A model generated the notes under the pieces. It saw nothing but the letters and a program-made list of their open reading frames with translations, did not search any database and had not been told where the DNA came from. From Gloeothece verrucosa PCC 7822 (GTDB lineage Bacteria; Cyanobacteriota; Cyanobacteriia; Cyanobacteriales; Microcystaceae): a stretch of DNA of 64,000 bases. A program made the position numbers and the translations under genes. This document shows, piece by piece, positions 25,173 to 33,799 of the stretch (its first letter is position 1; each line of letters opens with the position of its first letter). The DNA is taken from the NCBI RefSeq assembly GCF_000147335.1, contig NC_014501.1, forward strand, positions 5,510,501-5,574,500, written 5' to 3'.

Positions 25173-26465
25173 ATGACGCACTTTGGTATTATTTGCCCGC
25201 CTTACCCAGGACATCTTAACCCTCATGCCGCCTTGGGGCGAGAACTGATTTCACGGGGACATCGAGTGACCTTTCTACAAATTCCGGACCTGGAAGGGAA
25301 AGTGCGATCAGAAGACATCGATTTTTATCCCATTGGACAAACCACCTATCAACCCGGCACAATGGCTCAAACCTTTGCACAGCTAAGTCAGTTAAGCGGC
25401 TTAGCCTCATTGCATTACTCTGTGGACTTTTGCCGGCAGATGGTAGAAATGATTTGTCAGGATGCTCCCAAAGCCATTGCGGCTACAGGAATTGAGGTCT
25501 TACTGGTGGATCAACTCGAACCCGTTGGCGAAACCATCGGAGAATATTTAGGTATTCCTTTTATCTGTATTTCTTGTGGTCAAGCCATTCACCGCCGGGC
25601 CGATGTGCCTCCTTTTTTTACACCTTGGGGTTATCATCACAAAGCCCAATGGGCACAAATTCGTAATCAAATTGCCTACCATTTTTTAGACCGCAGTTGT
25701 GAACCCATTTTAGGTGCGATTAATCATTATCGTCGCCAGTGGAAATTACCCGATTACTGCCATATTTATGAATCTCATGCCCGATTAGCCCATATTAGCC
25801 AACAGCCGCCAGCGTTTGAATTTCCTATAGCGGATTTGCCTTCTCATCTTCATTATGTAGGGCCACTCCGCAATGCTTCCCCTCAACAGGTGGCTTTTCC
25901 TTATGAAAAGTTAAACGGACAACCGATGATTTATGCTTCTTTAGGCAGTGTGCAGAACACCAAGCAAGAAGTATTTCACCAAATTGCGGCGGCTTGCGTT
26001 GGCTTAGATGTGCAACTGGTTATAACCACTGGGGGGGGTTTGGATGAGCTTGGGGTGCAAAATCTGCCGGGTTCTCCTCTGGTGGTGGAGTATGCACCTC
26101 AACCTGATATTTTAGCGGCTGCAAGTCTTACGATTACTCATGGCGGTATGAATACCATCCTAGATTCTCTGAGCTACGCTGTACCTTTAATCGCCATGCC
26201 CATTACTTTTGAGCAGCCCGGTAATGGGGCACGCATTCGCTCGACAGGAGTAGGAGAAGTGTTACCACTGGGAAAACTCAGTGTTAAGCGGCTACATTCA
26301 ACGATTAAACGGGTGTTGAGAGAAAATTCTTACCGCGACAATGCCCAAAGAATTCAACAGTCTATTCAACAGACTAGCGGGGTAAAACGAGCCGCAGATA
26401 TTATTGAACAGGTTATCCAAAGACCAAATCACTCTCGATTGAAACCGCAATTGATGCAGATTTAA
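25173..26465 (+). CDS. Carotenoid (zeaxanthin/myxol-type) glycosyltransferase, CrtX-like
   Basis: This 430-residue GT1-family enzyme transfers a sugar from a nucleotide donor to a hydroxyl of a lipophilic acceptor. The N-domain begins HFGIICPPYPGHLNPHAALG, as in MGT/CrtX enzymes. The C-domain has YASLGSVQNTKQE and the donor-binding segment ITHGGMNTILDSLSYAVPLI with FEQPGNGARI (about 325-365). It starts 27 bases after crtW, so a carotenoid acceptor is likely; the sugar and exact carotenoid are unknown. Family call is firm, substrate is inference from neighbourhood. Confidence 0.83.
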   Translation: MTHFGIICPPYPGHLNPHAALGRELISRGHRVTFLQIPDLEGKVRSEDIDFYPIGQTTYQPGTMAQTFAQLSQLSGLASLHYSVDFCRQMVEMICQDAPKAIAATGIEVLLVDQLEPVGETIGEYLGIPFICISCGQAIHRRADVPPFFTPWGYHHKAQWAQIRNQIAYHFLDRSCEPILGAINHYRRQWKLPDYCHIYESHARLAHISQQPPAFEFPIADLPSHLHYVGPLRNASPQQVAFPYEKLNGQPMIYASLGSVQNTKQEVFHQIAAACVGLDVQLVITTGGGLDELGVQNLPGSPLVVEYAPQPDILAAASLTITHGGMNTILDSLSYAVPLIAMPITFEQPGNGARIRSTGVGEVLPLGKLSVKRLHSTIKRVLRENSYRDNAQRIQQSIQQTSGVKRAADIIEQVIQRPNHSRLKPQLMQI

Positions 26466-26571
26466 GGCAAAATTTTGTTAAAAGAGCGGCTTTTTAGACA
26501 ACCATTAAATACTGAGCATTGCTGGCAACCTCTCTAGCATAATTGGGTTAGTGATTCAGATATTAAGTGCT

Positions 26572-27033
26572 ATGAACAAAACTCTAGCCGATGGTTGTGT
26601 GTTGCGAGCGGCAAAACAAGAAGATCTCGGAAGTATTCGTCAATTAGTCTTGGGTGCTATGTTAGATCCCACCCAGTTGCGCTGGTCACAGTTTTTGGTG
26701 ATTGAATACAAAGGAGAGATTATTGCCTGTGGACAGTTACGTACCTTCGAACAAGCACAGGAATTAGGTAGTTTAGTCGTGAGCAAAAAGTGGCGCAATC
26801 AGGGATTAGGGTCTTACTTAACCAGAAATTTAATCAAAATAGCCCAAAAACCTCTATACCTGGAATGTTTAGGCTCGAGACGAGCGAATTTTTACTCTCG
26901 TTTTGGGTTTGTATCTGTGTCTTGGCAAGAGTTACCCCGTTCCTTAAAACCTAAGTTTGGCTTATCTAACCTAGCTAGAAAGATTTTGAGAGTGCCATTT
27001 TATTTTATGTGTCACGGGGACTTAACAAAGTAG
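26572..27033 (+). CDS. GNAT family N-acetyltransferase
   Basis: This protein of about 153 residues has the GNAT acetyl-CoA fold: VLRAAKQEDLGSIRQLV (beta1-alpha1), the acceptor strand IACGQLRTFEQAQELGSLVV, and the pyrophosphate-binding loop WRNQGLGSYL, followed by FYSRFGFV. I prefer ATG 26572 to GTG 26551, which gives no better alignment and has no clear ribosome-binding site. The substrate is unknown. It follows the carotenoid glycosyltransferase gene by about 100 bases; there is no reason to link them functionally. The C-terminal tail (LARKILRVPFYFMC) is hydrophobic and basic and may touch the membrane. Confidence 0.8.
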   Translation: MNKTLADGCVLRAAKQEDLGSIRQLVLGAMLDPTQLRWSQFLVIEYKGEIIACGQLRTFEQAQELGSLVVSKKWRNQGLGSYLTRNLIKIAQKPLYLECLGSRRANFYSRFGFVSVSWQELPRSLKPKFGLSNLARKILRVPFYFMCHGDLTK

Positions 27034-27199
27034 GAAAAACTTTACATAAGTTTATATTAATTCGGCTAAATTTAATTTTTAGTCCCCAGAAACACGAGCT
27101 TTGAGGGTGGCTTTATTTAATCTTTGTAATAAAAATTTAATAAGATTTAATGTATATTTAAAAATGTAAACAAATCGTAACGATCTATCTTTATGAATA

Positions 27200-27228
27200 T
27201 TTACAAAAAAGCCTAGATTGTCTACCAT
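27200..27228 (+). promoter_or_regulatory. Candidate sigma-70 promoter of phaB
   Basis: TTTACA (27200-27205) and TACCAT (27223-27228) are 17 bases apart, with the phaB ATG 33 bases after the -10 element. A GAGGATCT stretch between them and the ATG supplies the ribosome-binding site. Confidence 0.45.
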
Positions 27229-27261
27229 ATACGAAACAAATTTAAGTGAGGATCTCAGTTA

Positions 27262-27999
27262 ATGATTTCTCTCGGGTTAGAAGATAAAGTCATCTTTGTG
27301 TCTGGTGGCAGTCGAGGAATTGGAGCGGCTACTGTTAATCTGCTTCAGCAATTAGGAGCAAAAGTCGCCTTTACTTATCGCCCAGTAAACTCGTACTATG
27401 AGGGAGAGATTCTAGAAGGTGCGCTTCCCATTGCAGCAGATGTTACCGATCCAGCCGCTATGGAAAAAGCCGCTAGACTAGCAGAAGAAAAACTCGGCCC
27501 TGTTTATGGAGTCGTTGCTAATGCAGGGATCACCAAAGATAATTTTTACTCTAAACTGAGTTTTGAAGATTGGGATCAAGTGATTGATGTAAATTTAAAA
27601 GGAGTCAATCATACGATTAAACCTTTTATTAATGGAATGTATGAACGCCTTGAAGGATCAATTGTCTGCGTGAGTTCAATTTCAGGAGAAAGAGGCAACG
27701 TAGGTCAAACCAACTACTCTGCTACAAAAGCGGCAGTCATTGGTTTAGTAAAATCCTTGGCCAGAGAATCAGCCCGTTATAATATACGTGCTAATGTGGT
27801 ATCCCCGGGCTTTATTGAAACCGATATGACTAAGGGGCTACCTGATAAAGTAAAAGATAAAGTGACTGCTGAAATTCCGGTGCGTCGTTTTGGTCAACCC
27901 GAAGACATTGCTTGGGCGGTAGCGTTTCTGCTTTCACCGGTTGCTAGTAATTTTGTGACTGGGGAAGTGTTGCGAGTTAATGGGGCGCATCATACTTAA
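27262..27999 (+). CDS. phaB: Acetoacetyl-CoA reductase (short-chain dehydrogenase)
   Basis: This 245-residue NADPH-dependent SDR matches cyanobacterial PhaB from its start (SLGLEDKVIFVSGGSRGIG) to its end (LRVNGAHHT). Cofactor loop: G15-G16-S-R-G19-I-G21; NAG at 87-89; catalytic S139, Y152, K156. PhaB reduces acetoacetyl-CoA to (R)-3-hydroxybutyryl-CoA for polyhydroxybutyrate. Neither phaA nor phaC/phaE is in the window, so the gene stands alone here, with its own promoter candidate and a terminator at 28054. FabG (fatty-acid synthesis) is the alternative, but the conserved ends favour PhaB. Confidence 0.85.
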   Translation: MISLGLEDKVIFVSGGSRGIGAATVNLLQQLGAKVAFTYRPVNSYYEGEILEGALPIAADVTDPAAMEKAARLAEEKLGPVYGVVANAGITKDNFYSKLSFEDWDQVIDVNLKGVNHTIKPFINGMYERLEGSIVCVSSISGERGNVGQTNYSATKAAVIGLVKSLARESARYNIRANVVSPGFIETDMTKGLPDKVKDKVTAEIPVRRFGQPEDIAWAVAFLLSPVASNFVTGEVLRVNGAHHT

Positions 28000-28053
28000 G
28001 AAAAATATTTCCCCGAAAGTGCCAAATTTCCATCTAGAAGAAGCTTTAATGAT

Positions 28054-28083
28054 CCCGGCCATCTGTTGAGGTCGGGTTTTAAT
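28054..28083 (+). terminator. Rho-independent terminator of phaB
   Basis: CCCGGCC (28054-28060) pairs with GGTCGGG (28070-28076) through one G-T pair and is followed by TTTTAATT. It lies 55 bases after the phaB stop codon. Confidence 0.75.
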
Positions 28084-28162
28084 TACATTTGGGAACATAG
28101 GTTTAACAAGTTCTATTATATGATTAATAAGTCGTTGAACATCTTATTCTCTGTGGATTAAA

Positions 28163-29257
28163 GTGACTTTTGAAAAGCTTATTTCTCTGGTAGCGTTAAT
28201 TTTGGTTCCCCTTTCTCTAATGGCTGATTTTTTACATTGGGGAACAACAGCCGTATTTATTTACTCAGGTTTGGCAATCATTCCTTTAGCGATTGGATTA
28301 AGTACCGCAACGGAAAAAGTCGCTGTAGCTACGGGCCCTTCTTTAGGGGGTTTAGTCAATGCAATTTTTGGCAGCGCCACAGGATTGATTATTGCTCTAG
28401 TTGCTCTCAGAGAGGGATTAGTTGATTTAGTGAAAGCCAGTATAACCGGCAGTATTCTCTGTGATTTACTGTTATTTTTAGGATTAGCTATGCTAACCGG
28501 CGGCATTCGCTACAAAGAACAAAAATTTCAACCCATTTTAGCACAGGTTAATGGCGTATCCATGACCTTAGCGGTGATTGCTATTGCTTTACCAACATTG
28601 GTTATTGATACCTCAAATATGGTGGAGCTTTTAACGATTAATCGGCTTTCAATTGTAGTGGCAACAGTTTTATTGATTGTTTATGGATTAACTTTATTAT
28701 TTTCTCTAAAAACCCATAGCTATCTTTATGATATTGGTGTAGCCATTAAGAAAGATTCTAAATTAATTCAAGAACAAGAGGAAACTTTTGATAAAAAATA
28801 TTTAATTTTTTGGATCGGAGTGTTATTAATTACTACTATAGGCGTTGCTTTTGAATCAGAAAAATTCGTTGATGTGGTCGATTCTGTGATTGAAAAAATC
28901 GGATTAACGCCGCTATTTACGGGAGTAATTTTATTGCCTTTACTGAGTGATGTAGCGGGAATTGTTACTGTGGTTCGTTTAGCTTTAAAAAATCAAATGG
29001 ATTTAACAGTAGCCATTGCGATGGGGGATAGTCTTCTAGTAGCTTTATTGACGGCTCCCTTATTAGTTTTAGGGGGATTAGTGGTTAATAAAGATATGAA
29101 TTTAAATTTTAATTCCTTTGAAGTAGTGGCTTTAGCTATCGCGGTTACCATTACAAATTTAATTAGTTTTAGCGGCAATTCTAACTGGTTAAATGGCACT
29201 TTACTTTTAGCGACTTATATTATTCTAGGCGTTGCCTTTTATTACCATCCTGTATAG
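28163..29257 (+). CDS. CaCA/Cax-family cation exchanger homologue lacking both signature glutamates
   Basis: This 364-residue protein has about eleven hydrophobic helices in two inverted halves, like Ca2+/H+ antiporters of the Cax family. The first alpha-repeat reads GGLVNAIFGSATGLIIALVAL (62-82, in two parts), where Cax proteins have GNATE: G74 stands in place of the glutamate. The second reads LPLLSDVAGIVTVV, where Cax has GNAAEH: G266 replaces the glutamate and I267 the histidine. Other family positions (KASITGSIL, MDLTVAIAMGDSL) are conserved. It starts at GTG 28163. Transport of Ca2+ by the usual route is therefore doubtful; a changed ion or a regulatory role is possible. Confidence 0.78.
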   Translation: MTFEKLISLVALILVPLSLMADFLHWGTTAVFIYSGLAIIPLAIGLSTATEKVAVATGPSLGGLVNAIFGSATGLIIALVALREGLVDLVKASITGSILCDLLLFLGLAMLTGGIRYKEQKFQPILAQVNGVSMTLAVIAIALPTLVIDTSNMVELLTINRLSIVVATVLLIVYGLTLLFSLKTHSYLYDIGVAIKKDSKLIQEQEETFDKKYLIFWIGVLLITTIGVAFESEKFVDVVDSVIEKIGLTPLFTGVILLPLLSDVAGIVTVVRLALKNQMDLTVAIAMGDSLLVALLTAPLLVLGGLVVNKDMNLNFNSFEVVALAIAVTITNLISFSGNSNWLNGTLLLATYIILGVAFYYHPV

Positions 29258-29308
29258 GAGGAAGCCGCCGCCATTCCCGATGTTGTTAGGTTTGGCGGCA
29301 CGAAAAGA

Positions 29309-29638
29309 TTAAGCAACAGAGGCAAGAGATGCCAAAGGATCAGGAATACTCTCAGAAGGCGCTTCAAAGGCTCCCGTTAGCACATATTCTAAGCGTAACT
29401 TCAACCAAGTAATAAACTCTTTATTGGTAGAAACAATGGCCACAGAAGGTTGAGGACATTGCTTTTTAGTGGCGACTAATTCAGAAGCTTCTAAAAAAGC
29501 GGGCTGTTTAATGAGCCAAAAATCTATTTCCTTATTTTTTTCCTGATAATCTCTAGTGCGTTCTCGAAGAACTTCTTCTAAAGGTTCCTCTTCTAATAAA
29601 AACTTTTGACTGGCTAAAACGTAATAATAAGTAGTCAT
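29309..29638 (-). CDS. ycf54: Ycf54 (Mg-protoporphyrin IX monomethyl ester cyclase accessory factor)
   Basis: This 109-residue protein begins MTTYYYVLASQKFLLEEEPL, the characteristic start of Ycf54, and continues with FWLIKQPAFLEASEL and a C-terminal WLKLRLEYVLTG. Ycf54 is needed for assembly or stability of the aerobic cyclase that forms ring E of chlorophyll. It acts at the thylakoid or cytosolic face with the cyclase AcsF/CycI. The tail after residue 93 (ESIPDPLASLASVA) is variable. pdxJ and aroC lie upstream on the same strand, 39 bases and more away; no functional link is known. Confidence 0.9.
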   Translation of the reverse strand: MTTYYYVLASQKFLLEEEPLEEVLRERTRDYQEKNKEIDFWLIKQPAFLEASELVATKKQCPQPSVAIVSTNKEFITWLKLRLEYVLTGAFEAPSESIPDPLASLASVA

Positions 29639-29677
29639 TGCTTTGTTGTTTGTTGTCTTTCAATAAAGGTTTAATTG

Positions 29678-30400
29678 CTATAGCTGTCCACGCATAGCGA
29701 GTTTCATTTCTCGAGTGGCTCTTTCTATTCCGACAAGTACAGCCCGACTAATAATAGTATGACCGATGTTGAGTTCTTCCATACCAGGAAGACAAGCGAC
29801 AGGATAAACATTCCAGTAAGTTAACCCATGACCGGCATTAACGCGTAACCCCAAAGAGAGCGCTTGTTCACAGCCTTTTTTGAGAACTTCTAACTCATGG
29901 GCGCGAGTTTCTTCGTTAGACGCTTCTGCATATTCACCGGTATGCAATTCAATAAACTTAGCCCCGGTAGAGCAAGCCGCTTCAATTTGAGCCGCATCAG
30001 CATCGATAAACCAGCTTACCGGAATTCCGCCGCCTTGTAGCCGCTCAACCACTCCACAAAAACGCTCTAAGTTACTCTTGACATCAATGCCGCCTTCTGT
30101 GGTCACCTCTTCCCGTTTTTCAGGAACCAGGGTCACATAGTCAGGTTTGATCTCAAGGGCGATGGCGATCATTTCCTCGGTGGGAGCCATTTCTAGATTT
30201 AGATGGGTGCGTACTGTTTGACGTAGAAGTCGCACATCTCGGTCTTGAATATGGCGGCGGTCTTCTCGAAGGTGAACAGTAATACCATCTGCGCCGCCTA
30301 ACTCAGCTAAAGCGGCTGCGGCTATGGGATCTGGTTCAACTGTCCGTCGTGCTTGTCGGATCGTTGCTACGTGATCGATGTTGACACCAAGGGTCAGCAA
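29678..30400 (-). CDS. pdxJ: Pyridoxine 5'-phosphate synthase
   Basis: This 240-residue TIM-barrel enzyme condenses 1-deoxyxylulose 5-phosphate with 3-amino-2-oxopropyl phosphate to pyridoxine 5'-phosphate. The start LGVNIDHVATIRQARR is typical, with GGADGITVHLREDRRHI (catalytic histidines and phosphate site), LNLEMAPTEEM, VTLVPEKREEVTTEGG and the late NAGHGLTYWNV, NIGHTIISRA. The length is normal. It lies between ycf54 and aroC on the minus strand, with 64 bases to aroC. Function is clear. Confidence 0.97.
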   Translation of the reverse strand: MLTLGVNIDHVATIRQARRTVEPDPIAAAALAELGGADGITVHLREDRRHIQDRDVRLLRQTVRTHLNLEMAPTEEMIAIALEIKPDYVTLVPEKREEVTTEGGIDVKSNLERFCGVVERLQGGGIPVSWFIDADAAQIEAACSTGAKFIELHTGEYAEASNEETRAHELEVLKKGCEQALSLGLRVNAGHGLTYWNVYPVACLPGMEELNIGHTIISRAVLVGIERATREMKLAMRGQL

Positions 30401-30464
30401 GTTTAACTTCTCCTAGGGTAATGAACGTATAGCTTTCTTATCTTAACTCCATCGTGGTCTTATT

Positions 30465-31577
30465 TCATGACTTGAATTTGTCAGCTTGCTGCAACCCCCC
30501 ACACTGTCCTTGGTGACGCAATAAATGATCGCAGATCACTAAGGCTACCATAGCCTCTACCATCGGAACTGCACGAGGTAAGACACAAGGATCATGTCTT
30601 CCTTTAGCCGCCAAGGTGGTTTCTTCTCCGCTATTAGTGACGGTTTGCTGTTCTTTTCCGATAGTTGCTGTCGGTTTAAAAGCTACTCGAATAATAATAT
30701 TTTCTCCGTTACTAATTCCGCCTTGAATGCCGCCAGAACGATTCGTAACAGTGCGAATATTTCCCGCTTCATCAGTATAAAATTCATCATTATGTTCGCT
30801 GCCGGTTAACACCGTTCCAGCAAATCCCGAGCCAATTTCAAACCCTTTACTAGCTGGTAAAGACATCACCGCTTTGGCTAAATCTGCCTCTAATTTATCA
30901 AAGACTGGCTCTCCTAAACCCTTGGGAACATACCGCGCTACACATTCCACTACGCCGCCAAGGGAATCTTTTTCGCGTCGGATTTGGTCAATTAAGTCTA
31001 TCATTTTTTGGGCGGCTTCTTGATCTGGACAGCGAACAATATTACTTTCCACTTGTTCTAAAGTTACTGTATCCGGATCGACAATTCCTTCTAAATCTTT
31101 AATGCGTTTGACATAACCGATAATTTCAACCCCGGCAGCTTGTTGTAAGATCTTTTTGGCAATGGCACCGGCGGCTACTCTGCCAATGGTTTCTCTGGCG
31201 GAAGACCTTCCTCCTCCTTTCCAGTTGCGGATACCATATTTAGCATCATAAGTAGCATCGGCATGGGAGGGACGATATTTTACCGACATTTCGTCGTAAT
31301 CTTGCGAGCGTGCATCTTTGTTACGCACTAAAATAGCAAGGGGTGTTCCTGTGGTTTTTCCTTCAAATACCCCTGAGATAATTTCACAGGTATCTGTTTC
31401 TTGACGAGGTGTTGTGATTTTACTCTGTCCGGGTCGTCTGCGATCTAACTCTACTTGAATTTCTGCTTCAGAAATTTCTAGAAGGGGTGGACAACCATCA
31501 ATGACTACTCCAACCCCTCCACCGTGAGATTCTCCGAAAGTTGTTATGCGAAATAGATGCCCAAATGTGTTACCCAT
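30465..31577 (-). CDS. aroC: Chorismate synthase
   Basis: This 370-residue FMN-dependent lyase turns 5-enolpyruvylshikimate 3-phosphate into chorismate, the last common step of aromatic amino acid synthesis. Signature segments are FGESHGGGVGVVIDGCPP near the start, RRPGQSKITTPRQE, DVxxxRPSHADATYDAKYG (99-115, quoted in part), GGGRSSARET and the end motif GRHDPCVLPRAVPMVEAM. No unusual features. The ATG at 31577 is followed by GNTFGHLFRITTFGES. It is divergent from xisH. Confidence 0.97.
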   Translation of the reverse strand: MGNTFGHLFRITTFGESHGGGVGVVIDGCPPLLEISEAEIQVELDRRRPGQSKITTPRQETDTCEIISGVFEGKTTGTPLAILVRNKDARSQDYDEMSVKYRPSHADATYDAKYGIRNWKGGGRSSARETIGRVAAGAIAKKILQQAAGVEIIGYVKRIKDLEGIVDPDTVTLEQVESNIVRCPDQEAAQKMIDLIDQIRREKDSLGGVVECVARYVPKGLGEPVFDKLEADLAKAVMSLPASKGFEIGSGFAGTVLTGSEHNDEFYTDEAGNIRTVTNRSGGIQGGISNGENIIIRVAFKPTATIGKEQQTVTNSGEETTLAAKGRHDPCVLPRAVPMVEAMVALVICDHLLRHQGQCGGLQQADKFKS

Positions 31578-31782
31578 GTGTGTGTCAGGAATTAAGCCGG
31601 CAACTTATTATATAGCGTTTCCTCTTAGCTGAGTATGGCCAATTTATCGCTGATTGTATCTACTCCCTCAAATTCTAGATATTTGCTTTTGAAGTTGCTT
31701 CCCTCTAGTTGCCGATTCACAAATACTCGGTTTAAAATTAATTTATCACCGCAAAATTTCCCTCAAATATCAATATTTCCAC

Positions 31783-32199
31783 ATGGCCGCTAAAGATATT
31801 TTTCACGATGCTGTCAGAAAAGGTTTAGAAAAAGAAGGGTGGTTGATTACAGACGATCCTTTAAAAATTGAAGTTGGCGGTGTTGAAATGTACATTGATT
31901 TGGGAGAAGAACAAATTTTAGCCGCCGAAAGAGAGGGACAAAAAATAGCCGTTGAAATTAAAAGTTTTGTAGGTACGTCCAATATTTCTAGCTTTCATAC
32001 AGCCGTCGGACAATTTTTTAATTATCGTATTGCTTTAGAACAACAGGAACCAGAACGGGTTTTATATCTAGCTGTTCCCTTGGCAACCTATGAGAGTTTT
32101 TTTCGGTTGGAGTTTGTACAAACTGTTAGGGAGCGCTCTCAATTGAAACTAATTATTTATAATCCTGTCAATGAGGTAATCGTAGAATGGAAAAATTAG
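31783..32199 (+). CDS. xisH: XisH-like protein (fdxN element excision factor family, PD-(D/E)xK-like)
   Basis: This 138-residue protein belongs to the XisH family, first known from excision of the fdxN element in heterocystous cyanobacteria. It starts AAKDIFHDAVRKGLEKEGW, typical of the family. D39 in MYIDLG and E58-x-K60 in IAVEIKSF resemble a PD-(D/E)xK nuclease core. No fdxN element or recombinase gene (xisF) is seen here. The xisI gene overlaps its last 13 bases, so they form a unit. Frequent pairing of such genes in cyanobacteria without the element suggests a broader role, perhaps nuclease-immunity or toxin-antitoxin-like. Confidence 0.88.
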   Translation: MAAKDIFHDAVRKGLEKEGWLITDDPLKIEVGGVEMYIDLGEEQILAAEREGQKIAVEIKSFVGTSNISSFHTAVGQFFNYRIALEQQEPERVLYLAVPLATYESFFRLEFVQTVRERSQLKLIIYNPVNEVIVEWKN

Positions 32200-32522
32200 A
32201 ACGGTATAGAGCTTATATTCAACAGTTGCTCATCGATTATGCTAATCTGGGTTCATCAAAGCCTGAAATCGAGAGACAATTAATTTTTGATCCCATCCGA
32301 GATCACTATCAATTAGTATATGTAGGTTGGAAAAACCAACGACGACATTACGGTTGTGTCTTACATCTTGATATTAAAAATGAAAAAATTTGGATTCAGC
32401 ATGATGGAACTGAAATCGCCATTGCTGATCAGTTGGTCAACTTAGGGGTTCCTAAAGAAGATATTGTCTTGGCTTTTCACGAACCTTTTGTTAGGCAATA
32501 TACAGGGTTTGCAGTGGGTTAA
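32187..32522 (+). CDS. xisI: XisI-like protein
   Basis: This 111-residue protein is a standard XisI family member: LERYRAYIQQLLIDYA at the start, HYQLVYVGWKNQRRHYGCVLHLDIKNEKIWIQHDGTE in the centre (residues 45-80, quoted across two beta hairpins), and VLAFHEPFVRQYTGFAV at the end. It overlaps xisH by 13 bases, implying translational coupling, and the two products probably form a complex. Its stop is 11 bases from the end of the convergent Uma2 gene. Confidence 0.9.
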   Translation: MEKLERYRAYIQQLLIDYANLGSSKPEIERQLIFDPIRDHYQLVYVGWKNQRRHYGCVLHLDIKNEKIWIQHDGTEIAIADQLVNLGVPKEDIVLAFHEPFVRQYTGFAVG

Positions 32523-32533
32523 ATGCTTCCCCT

Positions 32534-33217
32534 TTAAGAGGCTAACTGTTGCAGAAAATTTTGATGTTCTTGACTGTCTAATCCCTGCTGTAAAACCGCT
32601 AAAACTTGGGCTAAATTTCCCGCAAGTAAAGCCGCTTTGTCTAACCATAATCCCGGAAAAACTTGAGAGCGTGTCACTCCGTCTGTATCCGTTTCCAGTG
32701 GAATATATTCCCCTTCCTGTAAGATAAACCAATCAAATTGGCCATCATAAACTCGCCAGACTAAATATTCTGGTACTCCGTTGCGGCGATAAACTTTTAG
32801 TTTTTCATGTAAATCAATAGAAGCAGTAGAGGCAGCAATTTCTACAATTAATTCTGGTGAACCTTCGAGATAATCATCTTCACTAATGCGAGATTTTCCG
32901 CCGCTTTCAATTCTTAATACAGCATCCGGTTGAGGTTCATTATCCCCATCAAGCCGCACTGTGGGATTATCACCTAATCTAACTCCTTGTGTTTTTGCTT
33001 GATAGGTTGCTAACCAGCCCATAATGTATGCGTGCGGTTCGGCGTGACTTTTAAATCTTAAGGGGGATGCCATATAAACAACTCCTTCTACTAATTCTGC
33101 CTTTTTAACTTCAGGCATTGCCTGATAGCGGCGTTCAAATTCAGCACGCACTAGCCTGTCTCCGTTTTCTAAGGGAGGAATCGTTAAAGTCAGTGAAATA
33201 GTTTGCTCAGTGATCAT
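32534..33217 (-). CDS. Uma2 family endonuclease (DUF820)
   Basis: This 227-residue protein matches the Uma2/DUF820 group, highly multiplied in cyanobacteria and built on a PD-(D/E)xK fold. Visible parts are the N-terminal FERRYQAMPEVKKAELVEGVVYMASP (28-53, quoted across a helix and a strand), EPQPDAVLRI (catalytic Asp) and SPELIVEIAAST (catalytic Glu), then KLKVYRRNGVPEYLVWRVYD. The substrate and biological role of this family are not established. It is convergent with xisH-xisI. The C-terminal 30 residues (VLAVLQQGLDSQEH) are helical. Confidence 0.88.
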   Translation of the reverse strand: MITEQTISLTLTIPPLENGDRLVRAEFERRYQAMPEVKKAELVEGVVYMASPLRFKSHAEPHAYIMGWLATYQAKTQGVRLGDNPTVRLDGDNEPQPDAVLRIESGGKSRISEDDYLEGSPELIVEIAASTASIDLHEKLKVYRRNGVPEYLVWRVYDGQFDWFILQEGEYIPLETDTDGVTRSQVFPGLWLDKAALLAGNLAQVLAVLQQGLDSQEHQNFLQQLAS

Positions 33218-33320
33218 TGTTTTGAAATATTTGATCGCAGTTTGATCCTAATTTTAGTAGATCTAGTGCCGAGCCTGAGCCGCTCTCTCTATTTATGAGC
33301 GGCAGATTCCTATAGTGTAA

Positions 33321-33395
33321 GTAGGTGGACAAAAATAAAGTTAACAGTGAGATTGGGGAATGGGGAAGGGGCAAAGGGCAATGGGTAGGAGTTGC
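33321..33395. repeat. Interspersed repeat, copy 1 (AATAAAGTTAACAGTGAGAT)
   Basis: GTAGGTGGAC is followed by AATAAAGTTAACAGTGAGAT and a G-rich stretch with AAGGGCAATGGGT. A second copy lies at 41232-41310. It has no coding capacity and both copies lie in gene gaps. Confidence 0.6.
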
Positions 33396-33799
33396 GAGAG
33401 TTTTACATTTTTTAACATAGAGTGCTTTATTTATGTTAACTTTTCTTAAGTTAAAACATCGGTGCGGCTTAACCTTTCCTAAAAAGAACATTTTTACTAT
33501 TAAATTTAAGCCACTATGAATTGTTCCACGCCACATCCTCAATAGTTTCTGACTTGATTTGTAGAATAATATACTATTAAAATAATCCTTAATAAAAAAG
33601 AAAAGTTTAAAAATTGTTTAAATTTCTCTCTCTTGCTTTTTAAAAAATTTTTCGCTACACTATAAAGCGAGTTCAAGAATATATAAGCATTTAGATTCTC
33701 TAACCAATTTAGGTAATATTACCTTACTGTTTGCGCCCCAATTACTCAGAAGAATTTTTTTAGTCGAGTATCACTCCAGAAAAAAAAGAGAAAGAAACA

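Noticed and set aside
27034..28162. Polyhydroxybutyrate operon around phaB
   Set aside because: Neighbouring genes are an acetyltransferase and a cation exchanger; no pha partner is present.
31783..32522. An fdxN excision element in the window
   Set aside because: Only xisH and xisI are here; there is no recombinase gene, no fdxN and no flanking direct repeats.
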